Shown here in pieces: positions 8,450 to 17,180 of a stretch of 64,000 bases of DNA; positions within the stretch are counted from its first letter, which is position 1; every line of letters starts with the position of its first letter. The stretch spans positions 62,001 to 126,000 of the forward strand of contig UEIF01000039.1 of assembly GCA_900468805.1 (NCBI GenBank). Reading direction: 5' to 3'. The notes below the pieces were generated by a model. The model was not told the origin of the DNA and did no database searches. It saw only the letters and a program-made list of their open reading frames with translations. This DNA is from Hyphomicrobiales bacterium. GTDB lineage: Bacteria > Pseudomonadota > Alphaproteobacteria > Rhizobiales > Rhizobiaceae. Both the position numbers and the translations under genes were made by a program.

Positions 8450-8670
8450 ATGTGTTGGAAAATCGGAAAAGAGCGCTCGAGGAAAAATACTTCCTGGACG
8501 CCGAGATGGCGTTCAAGGTGAACTCTCGTCGAGACCGGTTTCTCGCCCAATGGGTGTCGGAAATGATCGGCATTACCGATATCGAAGCCTACGTCGCCGA
8601 AATCATCGACGTTCGCTTCACAGCAGCGGGAGACGACGGCGTGGTGGCAAAAATCCTCGCTGATGTTTGA
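8446..8670 (+). CDS. DUF1476 protein (F1-ATPase zeta inhibitor family)
   Basis: A protein of 74 residues with the DUF1476 layout: charged N-terminus (NRKRALEEKYFLDAEMAFK), RRDRFLAQWVSEMIG, then ITDIEAYVAEIIDVRF and AGDDGVVAKILADV. In Paracoccus and relatives this family is the zeta subunit, which inhibits the F1-ATPase through its N-terminal helix. Here it sits far from any ATP synthase gene and is coupled to an unknown upstream gene, so it is probably an accessory paralog rather than the housekeeping copy. Start chosen from the ATGA overlap with the preceding gene. Confidence 0.8.
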   Translation: MNVLENRKRALEEKYFLDAEMAFKVNSRRDRFLAQWVSEMIGITDIEAYVAEIIDVRFTAAGDDGVVAKILADV

Positions 8671-8684
8671 TCTGCAGGTAAGGT

Positions 8685-8762
8685 ATGGATGAGAACGAGC
8701 TTCGAGACAGTATGGACAAGATGATGGCGAGTGCAGAGGAGGCAATCGCCGTTCGCCCTTGA
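8685..8762 (+). CDS. Possible 25-residue peptide
   Basis: A short frame (MDENELRDSMDKMMASAEEA...) begins 14 bases after the DUF1476 gene behind GGTAAGG. The composition is acidic and amphipathic-helical. It may be a real small peptide or the start of a lost gene. Evidence is limited to spacing and composition. Confidence 0.25.
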   Translation: MDENELRDSMDKMMASAEEAIAVRP

Positions 8763-8979
8763 GATGCCTGGGTTCTTAAGTCCGGCTCATGCGCGCGTTC
8801 AAGCTGCGCGGCTTGAGCGATAGTGCGCGTTCCTCCTCAGGCGCGGGCGACTTTGTGTCACTGCGTGTGGCGCGCCTTGCTTAAAATCCAATCGGCGCGC
8901 ATTATGAGTAATCGGCAGCATTTGAAGCGGGCGCTGCCGTAAAAGGCTATGCCCTTCGCCCCAACCAAAGGAGGACGTG

Positions 8980-9096
8980 ATGTCTTCCATAATCAACCAT
9001 ATTCGCGACTACGGCCACGACACGGCGATCAGAACTTTGCTCGTTCTAAGCTTCGCCGTCGTTCTATATGTGATCCTGGAGGGCTGGCTGTGGTGA
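8980..9096 (+). CDS. Small single-span membrane protein
   Basis: A 38-residue frame starting MSSIINHIRDYGHDTAIRT, then a hydrophobic segment LLVLSFAVVLYVILEGWLW to the end. It has a strong AGGAGG ribosome site seven bases before ATG 8980. One transmembrane helix is likely, with a short cytosolic N-terminus. It is surrounded by sequence with no other gene, so it would be its own unit. I do not recognise a family. The ribosome site and clean hydrophobic stretch make it more credible than a chance frame. Confidence 0.55.
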   Translation: MSSIINHIRDYGHDTAIRTLLVLSFAVVLYVILEGWLW

Positions 9097-9718
9097 CGAT
9101 TCCCTCCCTCGGGGAGCGCACCATAAACAGCGAACGCTCGACACTCCGGCGAGTTCTCAAGCGCGCCGACTACGCCACATCCGACATGCAAGCCGAAAGT
9201 CCATGCCTGAGCACTTCTTGAAACTATATGGGTTCAGCACAAGAGGCGCGCACATTCGTTCACCGCTCCCTCAGCGGCGTATTAGCATCTGCGGAAGATA
9301 CTGTTTGCTTTGTCACCGACGACGGCGCATGGTCCCGCCTCCAGCAGTAATCACTACGAGCGCAGCTGTTGAGGGCCTCCAGACCATAGCCCGACCAAGA
9401 GCAGGACCTCATTTCCTTAGGAATTTCGTTGGGTATCTAACGAGCCAAGACCTTACAATGGTGCCGCGGGTGCGGGAGTGATGCCGGCTACACCGGCGAT
9501 ACTCTTCTGGAACGGCGTCAAGCCATTAGCCTTGCGATCAAGTGATGGTCCGCCTCTTCCAAGAGGGAATGACGGATCCTGCCGACCTAACCGTCCAATT
9601 CGAGGGACATTTCGGCAAACCCAAGAGGGCCTGCAGCTTCACGCCTCAACCCGAGGTCTTCCAACAAGACTGCCGGGCTACAGTTCACTGAGAATGCACG
9701 CAAAGGCGCTAGATAAAG
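9097..9718. other. Low-confidence stretch with two short frames
   Basis: No established gene. Two plus-strand frames have sensible composition but no clear ribosome site: 9228-9350 (40 residues, starting MGSAQEARTFVHRSL) and 9545-9691 (48 residues, starting MVRLFQEGMTDPADLTVQFE). The sequence before the second also reads sensibly up to a stop at 9541-9543, so it may be the tail of a decayed gene. Confidence 0.3.
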
Positions 9719-9949
9719 ATGAAGCCACCAATTTATGATGTCGACGACAATCAACGCATCGGCGAGTGTAGACGCATTTTCGATAATTTGACCAAAGAAA
9801 TCATACTTCGGGCGGTGGAGGCCGGCTGGCGCGAAAGCGAGGCCTCGATAGCTCTCGCAGACGCCGCGGAACGGTACGTCATCTACGTCGCTACCGCTCC
9901 GCGCGCAGTCCGTCAGGCTGCGAATGGCAACTTGATATCCGATGCCTGA
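9719..9949 (+). CDS. Hypothetical protein
   Basis: A 76-residue frame starting MKPPIYDVDDNQRIGECRRI, mostly helical (IFDNLTKEIILRAVEAGWRE, ASIALADAAERYVIYV). No signal peptide or recognised family. The ribosome site is weak (GATAAAG). Composition and length suit a small rhizobial protein of the kind found in this region, but coding status rests on codon use alone. Confidence 0.45.
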   Translation: MKPPIYDVDDNQRIGECRRIFDNLTKEIILRAVEAGWRESEASIALADAAERYVIYVATAPRAVRQAANGNLISDA

Positions 9950-10150
9950 GGGTGGATTGATGTGATGAACGAAGTGATTGCGGGGGGCGGCCAGGGCGCG
10001 TGGAGGAGTCGGAACTCGTGGCGGCGCGCTCAAGCGGCCGGAAAATATGATGGCCTACAAGTATTACCTCAGGGGTCTGGAGCACCGAGTTGTCGGCGTT
10101 TCCGACGATCATAGGCGTGGGCGCATGTGGAAACAGCAAGTCTCTTCCAC

Positions 10151-10354
10151 CTAAGCCAGCGGCATCTGATCCGGAAAAGGGACCGGTGGGTTGGGTAGGT
10201 TCAGCCTGATGCGTTGACCCGACGCCCAAGCGAGAGCTTGCGTTTCGAACGAAAACTCGCGCTCGATCATGACGCCGTGCTCAACAACGCGAACGCTCCA
10301 TCGTTCAGGAGATACCAGGATAGAGACGAAGTTGTGAAAGGTCATGATATCCAT
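10151..10354 (-). CDS. Hypothetical protein
   Basis: A 67-residue frame from ATG 10354 (MDIMTFHNFVSILVSPERWS), with a beta-rich core (WSVRVVEHGVMIEREFSFET) and a C-terminal helix plus Pro-rich tail. A longer TTG start at 10405 is possible. It lies downstream of two other small minus-strand frames and may share their transcript. No family recognised. Confidence 0.45.
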   Translation of the reverse strand: MDIMTFHNFVSILVSPERWSVRVVEHGVMIEREFSFETQALAWASGQRIRLNLPNPPVPFPDQMPLA

Positions 10355-10408
10355 GTCTTGCTCGGCGAAGGCCGTGGAAGCGACAGTAACAACCGCCGGG
10401 TTCAACGT

Positions 10409-10585
10409 CTATCTGCCCGCATCTCTGAGGAGGAGGTCTCTTTCATTGGCGATGGGGCCAAGTCGTTTCCGCAGTCGGTTCTCCTCGACCTCATCTAGCC
10501 GCAACCTTTTTGGGAATTCGCTGACAAGCGCGGTTTTCGCCGTGGCTGATTGGACCGGCGGATCTGATTTGGTCGGATGATGCAC
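10409..10585 (-). CDS. Small hypothetical charged protein
   Basis: A 58-residue frame beginning at GTG 10585 (HHPTKSDPPVQSATAKTALV) with a GAAAGGA ribosome site just upstream. The C-terminal half is a charged helix (RLDEVEENRLRKRLGPIAN). No recognised family. It lies between the DUF1488-type gene and the hypothetical gene at 10151, all on the minus strand. Confidence 0.4.
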   Translation of the reverse strand: MHHPTKSDPPVQSATAKTALVSEFPKRLRLDEVEENRLRKRLGPIANERDLLLRDAGR

Positions 10586-10615
10586 GGTCGTATCCTTTCA
10601 GGAATTACGGTATCA

Positions 10616-11161
10616 TCAACGACAATGCCCAAGATCCAGCGTGATGGCGCTGTTTTTGGTGTTGGTATAGGCAGATCTCGCGGCCCACAGAATCCTTGGC
10701 CGTAACGCATCGAAGGATGTGAGATAATCACCCTCGCTAGCACTGATGCGACTTCTCGCAGCCAGAGCTTCGGTCGCCAAGTCGAACTTAATCTCGAACA
10801 CCCCGTCACATCCGGTAAAGCGGACACACCGATTCCTGTCGCCAAAACAGCGAGCCTTGTTCGGAAACCAATGCCAGTCAGCGGCACCCTCATCCTGCCA
10901 CCGATCCACAGCACTGTCCTTAGGTAGTCGATTAAAGCGCGCGCCTTGCGTTGCCCGTTTGCGGTTGGCGAGAGAATTCAGGAGAGCTGATTTGGGCCTT
11001 ACACCACCCCAGAACTCAGAGGAAAGGAATGTCGAGGCGTCGCGTTTCATGTCGGACGTCGCGTCGGAAGCAGAACCCTGGAGACCGGTCGTCCTCAAAA
11101 CGTCTCTGACCAGTTTGAAACCGGTCAGCTCGACATGCGATGCTGCTATATTGGAAGACAT
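10616..11161 (-). CDS. DUF1488-like protein with unusual N-terminal extension
   Basis: A 181-residue frame with a strong AGGAGG site before ATG 11161. The C-terminal part (about 100-175: FPNKARCFGDRNRCVRFTGC, DGVFEIKFDLATEAL, SFDALRPRILWAARSAY) resembles the DUF1488 family of small proteins, which normally start about there. The first about 95 residues (MSSNIAASHVELTGFKLVRD...) look like a separate small protein. The frame may therefore be a fusion of two small genes by loss of a stop or an indel. Function unknown. Confidence 0.55.
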   Translation of the reverse strand: MSSNIAASHVELTGFKLVRDVLRTTGLQGSASDATSDMKRDASTFLSSEFWGGVRPKSALLNSLANRKRATQGARFNRLPKDSAVDRWQDEGAADWHWFPNKARCFGDRNRCVRFTGCDGVFEIKFDLATEALAARSRISASEGDYLTSFDALRPRILWAARSAYTNTKNSAITLDLGHCR

Positions 11162-11717
11162 GTCGTCCTCCTTTGTTGGGGCAAGGTTTTGCTCCCTTGA
11201 TGACAGCGCCCTGAAGACAAGCCGCCACTATTGTATAGCTCGTGCCAAAATACCGGATTGCAAGGGATGATCGTCGTGTGCCGCCGGCTGGCGGTCTTCT
11301 TGAGGATAGAACGATAATCATCCCGCGCTCTGCCTCGACGGCGCGGTGACCGCCAAGCTTGTGCAGAACTGTTGCCATCACTGGCCTAGCCCAGTCAGTG
11401 GGACCATGTTTGAATGCCGGTTGGTAATCGGACTTAAGTATCGGCAATTGAAGATCGCTATTGCTGGCTGAGTCCGTTAAATACCCCGACCGTTGAATTT
11501 CTGAAATTTCATCCGATATATATTTAGTGCAGGCTATTCAGCCGCAACTATTTGTTTCTAGCATTCCCTATCTCCGGCCCCGCCGACGAGGCGCATCCCG
11601 GCGCCAGTTGTCTCACTTTCGCATTCGGTCAGCCGCAGACGATGGCCTGACATTCTCAGCAGCATACTCCGACCTCAGATCGCCCCGGTCTTAGCGGCAC
11701 GGTCAAGGAGTTGCATC
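11162..11717. other. Intergenic region before the mannose operon
   Basis: No gene found in 556 bases. The part near 11460-11560 is AT-rich (GATATATATTTAGTGCAGG) and may carry promoters for the divergent genes on either side. No recognised operator. Confidence 0.4.
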
Positions 11718-12674
11718 ATGGTCGTCGAGCAAGCCTCACTGCGGATTGCATTCAAACCCTGGGGCCGCCGCGATCTTCGACCCTGGGCTGCCGCGCATCA
11801 TGGTGATGCGGTGGGAGAAATCTGGTTCGAGCGCAAGCATACAGTCGGGCCCGATCCTGCGCTGCTTCTGAAGCTGCTCTTCACCGAACAAGCGCTGTCG
11901 ATTCAGGTTCATCCCGACGATCGTTTCGCGCAATCGCTCGGCCTTCCAAATGGCAAGACCGAAGGCTGGTATGTTCTTTCAGCGGAACCGGATGCTCGGG
12001 TGGCCGTAGGTCTAAAGCGAGAGCTGACGCGCCCACAACTGCGCCAGTCAATTCTCGACGGATCGATAGCCGAGATGGTGGAATGGCGCTGTGTGGTGGC
12101 GGGAGAGGTCATCTTCATTCCCGCAGGGACCATTCACGCGATCGGGGCGGGGCTAGTGATCGCCGAGATCCAGCAGAGAAGCGATACAACGTTCCGGCTT
12201 TTCGACTACGGGCGGGACCGTGAGCTTCATGTGGATCAGGCTGTCGCCATCGCTGATCGATGGCCGGCAGACGCCCTAGCCGATCCAGTCGATCTCACGC
12301 AGATGCGGCGACAGTTGATCTCCTGCCCATACTTCACCTTGGAACAGGCCGATCTTTCTGCCTGTTCGAGGTGGGAGCTGATCGCCGAATGCGAGACGTG
12401 GGCGCTCGTCATCTCGGGCGATGCGACCATCGGGTCGACGCATGCGGTCATCGGAGAAGCGTTCCTCGTCGATAACGCACGGATCCCTATTGTGGCCGGG
12501 CGCGGCGGCCTGACGCTTCTCCTCGCCTATGCCAGCGCAGAGCCGAGACCCGGTCTGTTGCGCGATCTCAAAATGGAACAGGTCGAACCGGCAGCATCGA
12601 TCATCGACCATGCCATCTTTCATCATCAACAATCGGCAGGCTTGCCAGTCCTGTTACCGGAGACACGCCCATGA
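11718..12674 (+). CDS. manA: Class I mannose-6-phosphate isomerase
   Basis: Zinc-dependent cupin enzyme of 318 residues interconverting mannose 6-phosphate and fructose 6-phosphate. Visible signatures are FKPWGRRDLRPWA at the start, the metal-site motif LSIQVHPDDRFAQ, KTEGWYVLSAEPDARV and a second cupin strand FIPAGTIHAIGAGLVIAEIQ. It is shorter than enterobacterial ManA (about 390), as is usual for the compact alphaproteobacterial form. An AAGGAG site precedes the ATG. Its stop overlaps the glycosyltransferase start by four bases, so both belong to one operon. Here it probably supplies or recovers mannose for the next two genes. Confidence 0.88.
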   Translation: MVVEQASLRIAFKPWGRRDLRPWAAAHHGDAVGEIWFERKHTVGPDPALLLKLLFTEQALSIQVHPDDRFAQSLGLPNGKTEGWYVLSAEPDARVAVGLKRELTRPQLRQSILDGSIAEMVEWRCVVAGEVIFIPAGTIHAIGAGLVIAEIQQRSDTTFRLFDYGRDRELHVDQAVAIADRWPADALADPVDLTQMRRQLISCPYFTLEQADLSACSRWELIAECETWALVISGDATIGSTHAVIGEAFLVDNARIPIVAGRGGLTLLLAYASAEPRPGLLRDLKMEQVEPAASIIDHAIFHHQQSAGLPVLLPETRP

Positions 12675-14956
12675 CCGAACTCAAGACCATCGCCTTTATC
12701 GGCAATTCGCTGCCGCGGCGCTGCGGTATCGCGACCTTCACCACGGATCTGCAGCAGGCAATCTCCAGATCGCCCGCGAACATCGGTACCATGATTGTGG
12801 CGATGAATGACCACGGCCACGCCTATGACTACCCCGCCAGTGTCTCGCTTCAGATCGGTGATGAGACCCTGAGAGATTATATCCAAGCGGCAGAGACGCT
12901 GAATGCCAACCGGGTCGATCTCGTATGTCTCCAGCACGAATTTGGCATCTTCGGGGGCGAGGCCGGCAGCCATATCCTGGAGTTGCTGAGCCGGCTGGAC
13001 ATGCCGGTCGTCACGACGCTGCATACCGTGCTCGCCGAACCCAATGCCGCCCAAAGGCATGTTTTTGCCCGGATCATAGAGGCATCAGCGAAGGTCGTCG
13101 TCATGGCCGAAAAGGCACGCGCGCTGCTGACCGAGGTCTATGATGTCCCGAAAGAAAAAATCGAAGTCATTCCCCACGGCATTCCAGATTTGGCCTTCCT
13201 GGAACCCGATCTCGCGAAGGCAAAGCTCAGCTTTGAAGGCCGATCGGTTATCCTGACCTTCGGGCTGCTTTCACCCAATAAAGGCATCGAGGTGATGATC
13301 GACGCCATGCCGTTGATCCTTCAAAGCCGCCCGGATGCAGTCTATGTCGTGCTCGGCGCGACCCATCCCAATCTCATCCGCCATCAGGGCGAGGCCTATC
13401 GAGAAAGCCTCGTGGCACGGGTCAAGGCCTTGGGCGTCGAAGACCACGTCGTTTTCCTTGATCAGTTCGTCGAGCAGGCGACACTGCTGGACTTTATCTC
13501 TATGTGCGATGTCTACGCCACGCCTTATCTGAACGAGGCGCAAATGACCTCAGGGACCTTGGCCTACAGCTTCGGCCTCGGAAAAGCGGTGGTCTCGACG
13601 CCCTATTGGCATGCGCAAGAGCTCCTGGCCGAAGGACGCGGCATTCTCGTTCCGTCCGGCGATGCTCAGGCCATCGGCACCGAGATCGCCGGATTGCTGA
13701 CAGACGACGTCCGGCGAACCGCCATGCGGACACGCGCCTATGCCAGTAGCAGGTCGATGACCTGGCAGAGGACCGCGGAGCGTTATCTTGCCACTTTCGA
13801 GGCTGCGCAGCATCGAATCCCTACTGTCTGGCGGGTGCCCAGCAGCGGCAAATCCTCCGTAGGCACGCCTCTGGTGTTGCCGCAGACGCAACTCGCCTAT
13901 TTCCTGTCCATGTGCGACGACACCGGATTGTTCCAGCATGCCGTGCATTCAGTGCCGGACCGGTCGCATGGCTATTGTGTGGACGACAATGCGCGAGCCT
14001 TGCTGCTGGCAAGCGCGCTCAATACGCCGGGCGAGAAGCCACTGGCAAACGCCCTCACGAACCGTTTCGCGTCATTCGTGCAGCATGCTTGGAATCCCGA
14101 CGAAAAGCAGTTTCGCAACTTCATGGGGTTCGATCGCTGCTGGCTGGAGGACAAGGGGTCGGAGGATAGTCACGGCCGGACGCTCTGGGCTTTAGGGGAA
14201 TGCGCGCGCAGCGACACCAATGCGTCGCGCCGCAGTTGGGCGGCCGCGCTTTTTGCTGACGCCTTGCCTAAGGTCGAAACGTTTCGGTCGCCACGTGCCT
14301 GGGCATTCGTTCTGATCGGCCTTGATGGCTATTGCGCCATCAGAGCAGAAGATCTCATTGCCAAACGACTTCGCCGTCTTCTGGCGGAAAGGCTGCTGCG
14401 CCTTCTTGCTCAGGTCGAGACGGCGGATTGGGTCTGGTTCGAGGAGGGGCTCTCCTATGACAATGCACGCCTGCCTGAGGCCTTGATCCTGACCGGCCTT
14501 GCCAGCGGCTCGTCTGCCTATGTCGATGCCGGTATCCGCACCTTGCGGTGGCTGATGCTGAGGCAGACGGCGCCGGCCGGTCACTTCCGGCCGGTCGGGA
14601 CCGAAGGCTTCGGCGACAGACGTGCAGCGCCCAAAAAATTCGATCAGCAGCCGCTTGAGGCTGCAGCGACTATTTCCGCCTGCTTGACTGCGTGGCGTGC
14701 CGATCAGGGTGCGGAATGGATAGCCGGTGCTGCAAGCGCATTCGGCTGGTTCCTTGGTGCCAACGATCTGTCCCAAACGCTCGTCGACGTCGATACGGGC
14801 AGTTGCCGCGATGGGCTGCACAAACTGCGCGTCAACGAAAACAGGGGCGGAGAGTCCGTGGTTTCCTATCTGCTGGGGCTCATCGAGTTTCGCAGGTTTT
14901 CTCGCATTTTCGATCAAACCGTCAGGCTCTCCGATCTTCACGCGCAACGCGCCTGA
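12671..14956 (+). CDS. GT4-type glycosyltransferase with C-terminal helical domain
   Basis: A protein of 761 residues in two parts. Residues 1 to about 390 form a GT-B glycosyltransferase: RRCGIATFTTDLQQAI, LQHEFGIFGGEAG, TTLHTVL, IPHGIPD, TFGLLSPNKGIEVMIDAM and the nucleotide-sugar site YWHAQELLAEGRGILVPSG. Residues about 410-761 are a helical, probably alpha/alpha-toroid domain (HGYCVDDNARALLLASA, CWLEDKGSEDSHGRTLWALG, WFEEGLSYDNARLPEALIL) like those in glycan-processing enzymes. No signal peptide, so cytosolic. Flanked by phosphomannose isomerase and a GH130 enzyme, it probably builds or remodels a mannose-containing glycan. Confidence 0.85.
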   Translation: MTELKTIAFIGNSLPRRCGIATFTTDLQQAISRSPANIGTMIVAMNDHGHAYDYPASVSLQIGDETLRDYIQAAETLNANRVDLVCLQHEFGIFGGEAGSHILELLSRLDMPVVTTLHTVLAEPNAAQRHVFARIIEASAKVVVMAEKARALLTEVYDVPKEKIEVIPHGIPDLAFLEPDLAKAKLSFEGRSVILTFGLLSPNKGIEVMIDAMPLILQSRPDAVYVVLGATHPNLIRHQGEAYRESLVARVKALGVEDHVVFLDQFVEQATLLDFISMCDVYATPYLNEAQMTSGTLAYSFGLGKAVVSTPYWHAQELLAEGRGILVPSGDAQAIGTEIAGLLTDDVRRTAMRTRAYASSRSMTWQRTAERYLATFEAAQHRIPTVWRVPSSGKSSVGTPLVLPQTQLAYFLSMCDDTGLFQHAVHSVPDRSHGYCVDDNARALLLASALNTPGEKPLANALTNRFASFVQHAWNPDEKQFRNFMGFDRCWLEDKGSEDSHGRTLWALGECARSDTNASRRSWAAALFADALPKVETFRSPRAWAFVLIGLDGYCAIRAEDLIAKRLRRLLAERLLRLLAQVETADWVWFEEGLSYDNARLPEALILTGLASGSSAYVDAGIRTLRWLMLRQTAPAGHFRPVGTEGFGDRRAAPKKFDQQPLEAAATISACLTAWRADQGAEWIAGAASAFGWFLGANDLSQTLVDVDTGSCRDGLHKLRVNENRGGESVVSYLLGLIEFRRFSRIFDQTVRLSDLHAQRA

Positions 14957-14999
14957 CGGACGTCTTTCTGAAAGCATCAGCAATTCGGTCGAGGTTATT

Positions 15000-16298
15000 T
15001 TGTCAAACGCCACGTTCATAAACCGGCAGGCCCTGTTCCTGCGCCCCGACGCATCGCGCGTCGTCGTCCGCCCGTTCAAACCGGCAACCGAACCGCGGGA
15101 TCTCAATCCGACCGACAAAACACGGGCAAATCATATCGTCGATCGCGTTCTGGCGCTCCATCCGGAGGCGGCGGAAAGCCTGCTTGCGGAGGTCCTGGAG
15201 AATTTTGAAGGCCGCCACCGAAACCTGCTCGCGACCTTCGAAAATCGAGCTGCGGAGATGGAAGAGGCATTCGCACCGCATGCCGGCTTCTCCCAAGCGC
15301 AACGACGGCTGGTGGGCGCCTATTTCCTGCACGAATATTCCTTCGAGGCATCGGCGCTGTTTAATCCCAGCATCGTTTCGCATCCGGATCAAAGCGGTCT
15401 TGAGAAGGGGACCCGGCGCTTCATCGTCAGCTTGCGGGCGGTCGGCGAGGGACATGTGTCTTCCCTTACATTTCGAACCGGCGTGATCGCGCCCGACGGC
15501 AGCGTGGACATCGAACCGACCGCGAGGCTCGCCTCGACGCCGACCATCACCTCACGCGCGTCCGTTTTGACCGGCGAGCAGATCGACGTCAGCTTCAGCC
15601 CTGAACAGTCGATCAGCGAGCGGGTCATTTTTCCCATCACGCCATCCCAGTCCAACGGCATCGAGGACGCCCGGTTCGTCGTGTTCGAGGACGGCGATGA
15701 GAAGACATTTTATGCGACCTATACGGCCTATAGCGGAACCGGCATCCGCTCGGAGCTGATGGAAACCAAGGATTTCATGTCGTTCCGCATGACCCCGCTA
15801 TCGGGCACCGCCGCCCGCAACAAGGGCATGGGCCTGTTTCCCCGCCGGATCGACGATCGTTACGCGATGATCGGCCGGCAGGACAACGAAAACCTCTATC
15901 TCATCCAGTCGGACGACCTCTACACCTGGAACGGCGGACAGCTGATCCTCGGCCCGAAGTTCGCATGGGAATTCGTGCAGATGGGAAATTGCGGCTCGCC
16001 GATCGAACTGGATGAGGGATGGCTGCTGCTGACGCATGGCGTCGGCCCCGTGCGCAAATATGCAATCGGCGCCGCACTTCTCGACAAGAATGATCCATCT
16101 AAAGTGATCGCGCGCTCACGGGAGCCACTAGTGCGGCCGGAACGGTCGGAGCGCGAGGGATATGTGCCGAACGTCGTTTATACTTGCGGCGCGATGCGCC
16201 ACAATGGTCACATCATCTTACCTTACGCCGTCTGCGATACGTTCTCGAACTTCTCGAGCATCAAAATCCCGGACCTTCTAAAAATGCTTGATGGTTGA
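15000..16298 (+). CDS. GH130-family mannoside phosphorylase/hydrolase
   Basis: A protein of about 432 residues with the five-bladed propeller pattern of glycoside hydrolase family 130. Markers include NGIEDARFVVFEDGD (position of the catalytic Asp region), FYATYTAYSGTG, KGMGLFPRRIDDRYAMIGRQ, YTWNGGQLILGP, NCGSPIELDEGWLLLTHGVG and the C-terminal ILPYAVCDTFSNF. GH130 enzymes cleave beta-mannosides, either by phosphorolysis or by hydrolysis. I start it at TTG 15000, behind GAGG, because there is no ATG before a long in-frame stretch that overlaps the previous gene. It closes the mannose operon and could recycle the glycan made by the preceding transferase. Confidence 0.85.
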   Translation: MSNATFINRQALFLRPDASRVVVRPFKPATEPRDLNPTDKTRANHIVDRVLALHPEAAESLLAEVLENFEGRHRNLLATFENRAAEMEEAFAPHAGFSQAQRRLVGAYFLHEYSFEASALFNPSIVSHPDQSGLEKGTRRFIVSLRAVGEGHVSSLTFRTGVIAPDGSVDIEPTARLASTPTITSRASVLTGEQIDVSFSPEQSISERVIFPITPSQSNGIEDARFVVFEDGDEKTFYATYTAYSGTGIRSELMETKDFMSFRMTPLSGTAARNKGMGLFPRRIDDRYAMIGRQDNENLYLIQSDDLYTWNGGQLILGPKFAWEFVQMGNCGSPIELDEGWLLLTHGVGPVRKYAIGAALLDKNDPSKVIARSREPLVRPERSEREGYVPNVVYTCGAMRHNGHIILPYAVCDTFSNFSSIKIPDLLKMLDG

Positions 16299-16419
16299 AG
16301 CTTGCCCCTGTGCGGGATAGGCTTCGATCCCAGGTCTATTAAGGACGCCTCCTGATACATGGGGGCCATGAGTTCGGATGCCTTCAAGGCTGTTTCACAT
16401 CCCGCAGCCATAATGATCG

Positions 16420-16976
16420 GTGAGCCTATTTGCGGCTTTTCCACCGGTTCGCACCGACACCGGGCGGCTTTCGATAATCTGGCGATCACCTCCATCCCCG
16501 GTTGGCGGCTGGTTCAACATCGGGGTCCTACACACCTCTATGACCGGAAGAGACGGGCATGAATCCTATGCGCCATGTTCGGTCGATGATCTGCGCTCCA
16601 GAGCCTACGACTATTGGGCGCTCCGCCACCTCCACGAATTCGAAATCGTCTCTAGCGACCGCTGATCGTCTATCCGGGAAATCTTCAGGGGCGTGCCAGC
16701 GAGCCTATGAAGATCTCTGGATCGAAAAACTTGAGCTGAAGCTTTCCTTGCCAACCTCCGTCGAGGCCGTCGCTCCAGCCGCATTTGAATTTTCCGCGAT
16801 CGCTGACGGCGATGATGCGCCAAAGTTTGCAGAGATCGATGCCGTTGTTGCAGAGATCGTCACGAAATGTCCGGTGGCTTAGCAACGCAAGATCTGCCAC
16901 TCGGGATATCGAACGGCGATTTGCTCAAGGAGGCGCGCGAGCTTCTTTTGGCTCGAATGTCGTCTGCAGGTGAGAC
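16420..16976 (+). pseudogene. Decayed YhaO/SbcD-like exonuclease gene
   Basis: Three frames together give pieces of the metallophosphoesterase-type DNA exonuclease YhaO. They are NIGVLHTSMTGRDGHESYAP and SVDDLRSRAYDYWALRHLHE (16510-16650), IVYPGNLQGRA (about 16668-16700), AYEDLWIEKLELKLSLP (from about 16707) and SNGDLLKEARELLLARM near the end. In intact YhaO about 100 residues lie between the GNLQGR and EDLWIEKL motifs, so an internal deletion is evident besides the frameshifts. The N-terminal nuclease motifs are gone. It runs directly into the YhaN remnant, the usual partner order. Confidence 0.8.
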
Positions 16977-17180
16977 ATGCGCTTCGATAGACTGGATCTG
17001 CTGCGATACGGTCTCTGTCCGCCCGTTCTCTGTCGTTTCGACCGGGCGCCAAACTTCATATCGTCTACGGCACGAACGAGGCCGGCAAATCCACGGCTCT
17101 GCATGCCCTGTCCGATCTACTGTTTGGGTTTGCCGCGGCTCTGTACCGGTTTGAGCCGCCGCACCTTTGCCGTTGCGTCT
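16977..17180 (+). pseudogene. Remnant of YhaN-type SbcC-like ATPase
   Basis: The start MRFDRLDLLRYG matches the N-terminus of YhaN-family AAA ATPases (partners of YhaO). After a frameshift near 17040 the P-loop continues as AKLHIVYGTNEAGKSTALHA and LSDLLFGFAAAL. The remaining roughly 1,000 residues expected for this family are absent. The ATG overlaps the end of the YhaO remnant, as in intact operons. Not functional. Confidence 0.8.

Noticed and set aside
14192..15118. Minus-strand frame of 308 residues
   Set aside because: Overlaps the glycosyltransferase and GH130 genes on the other strand; no family pattern.
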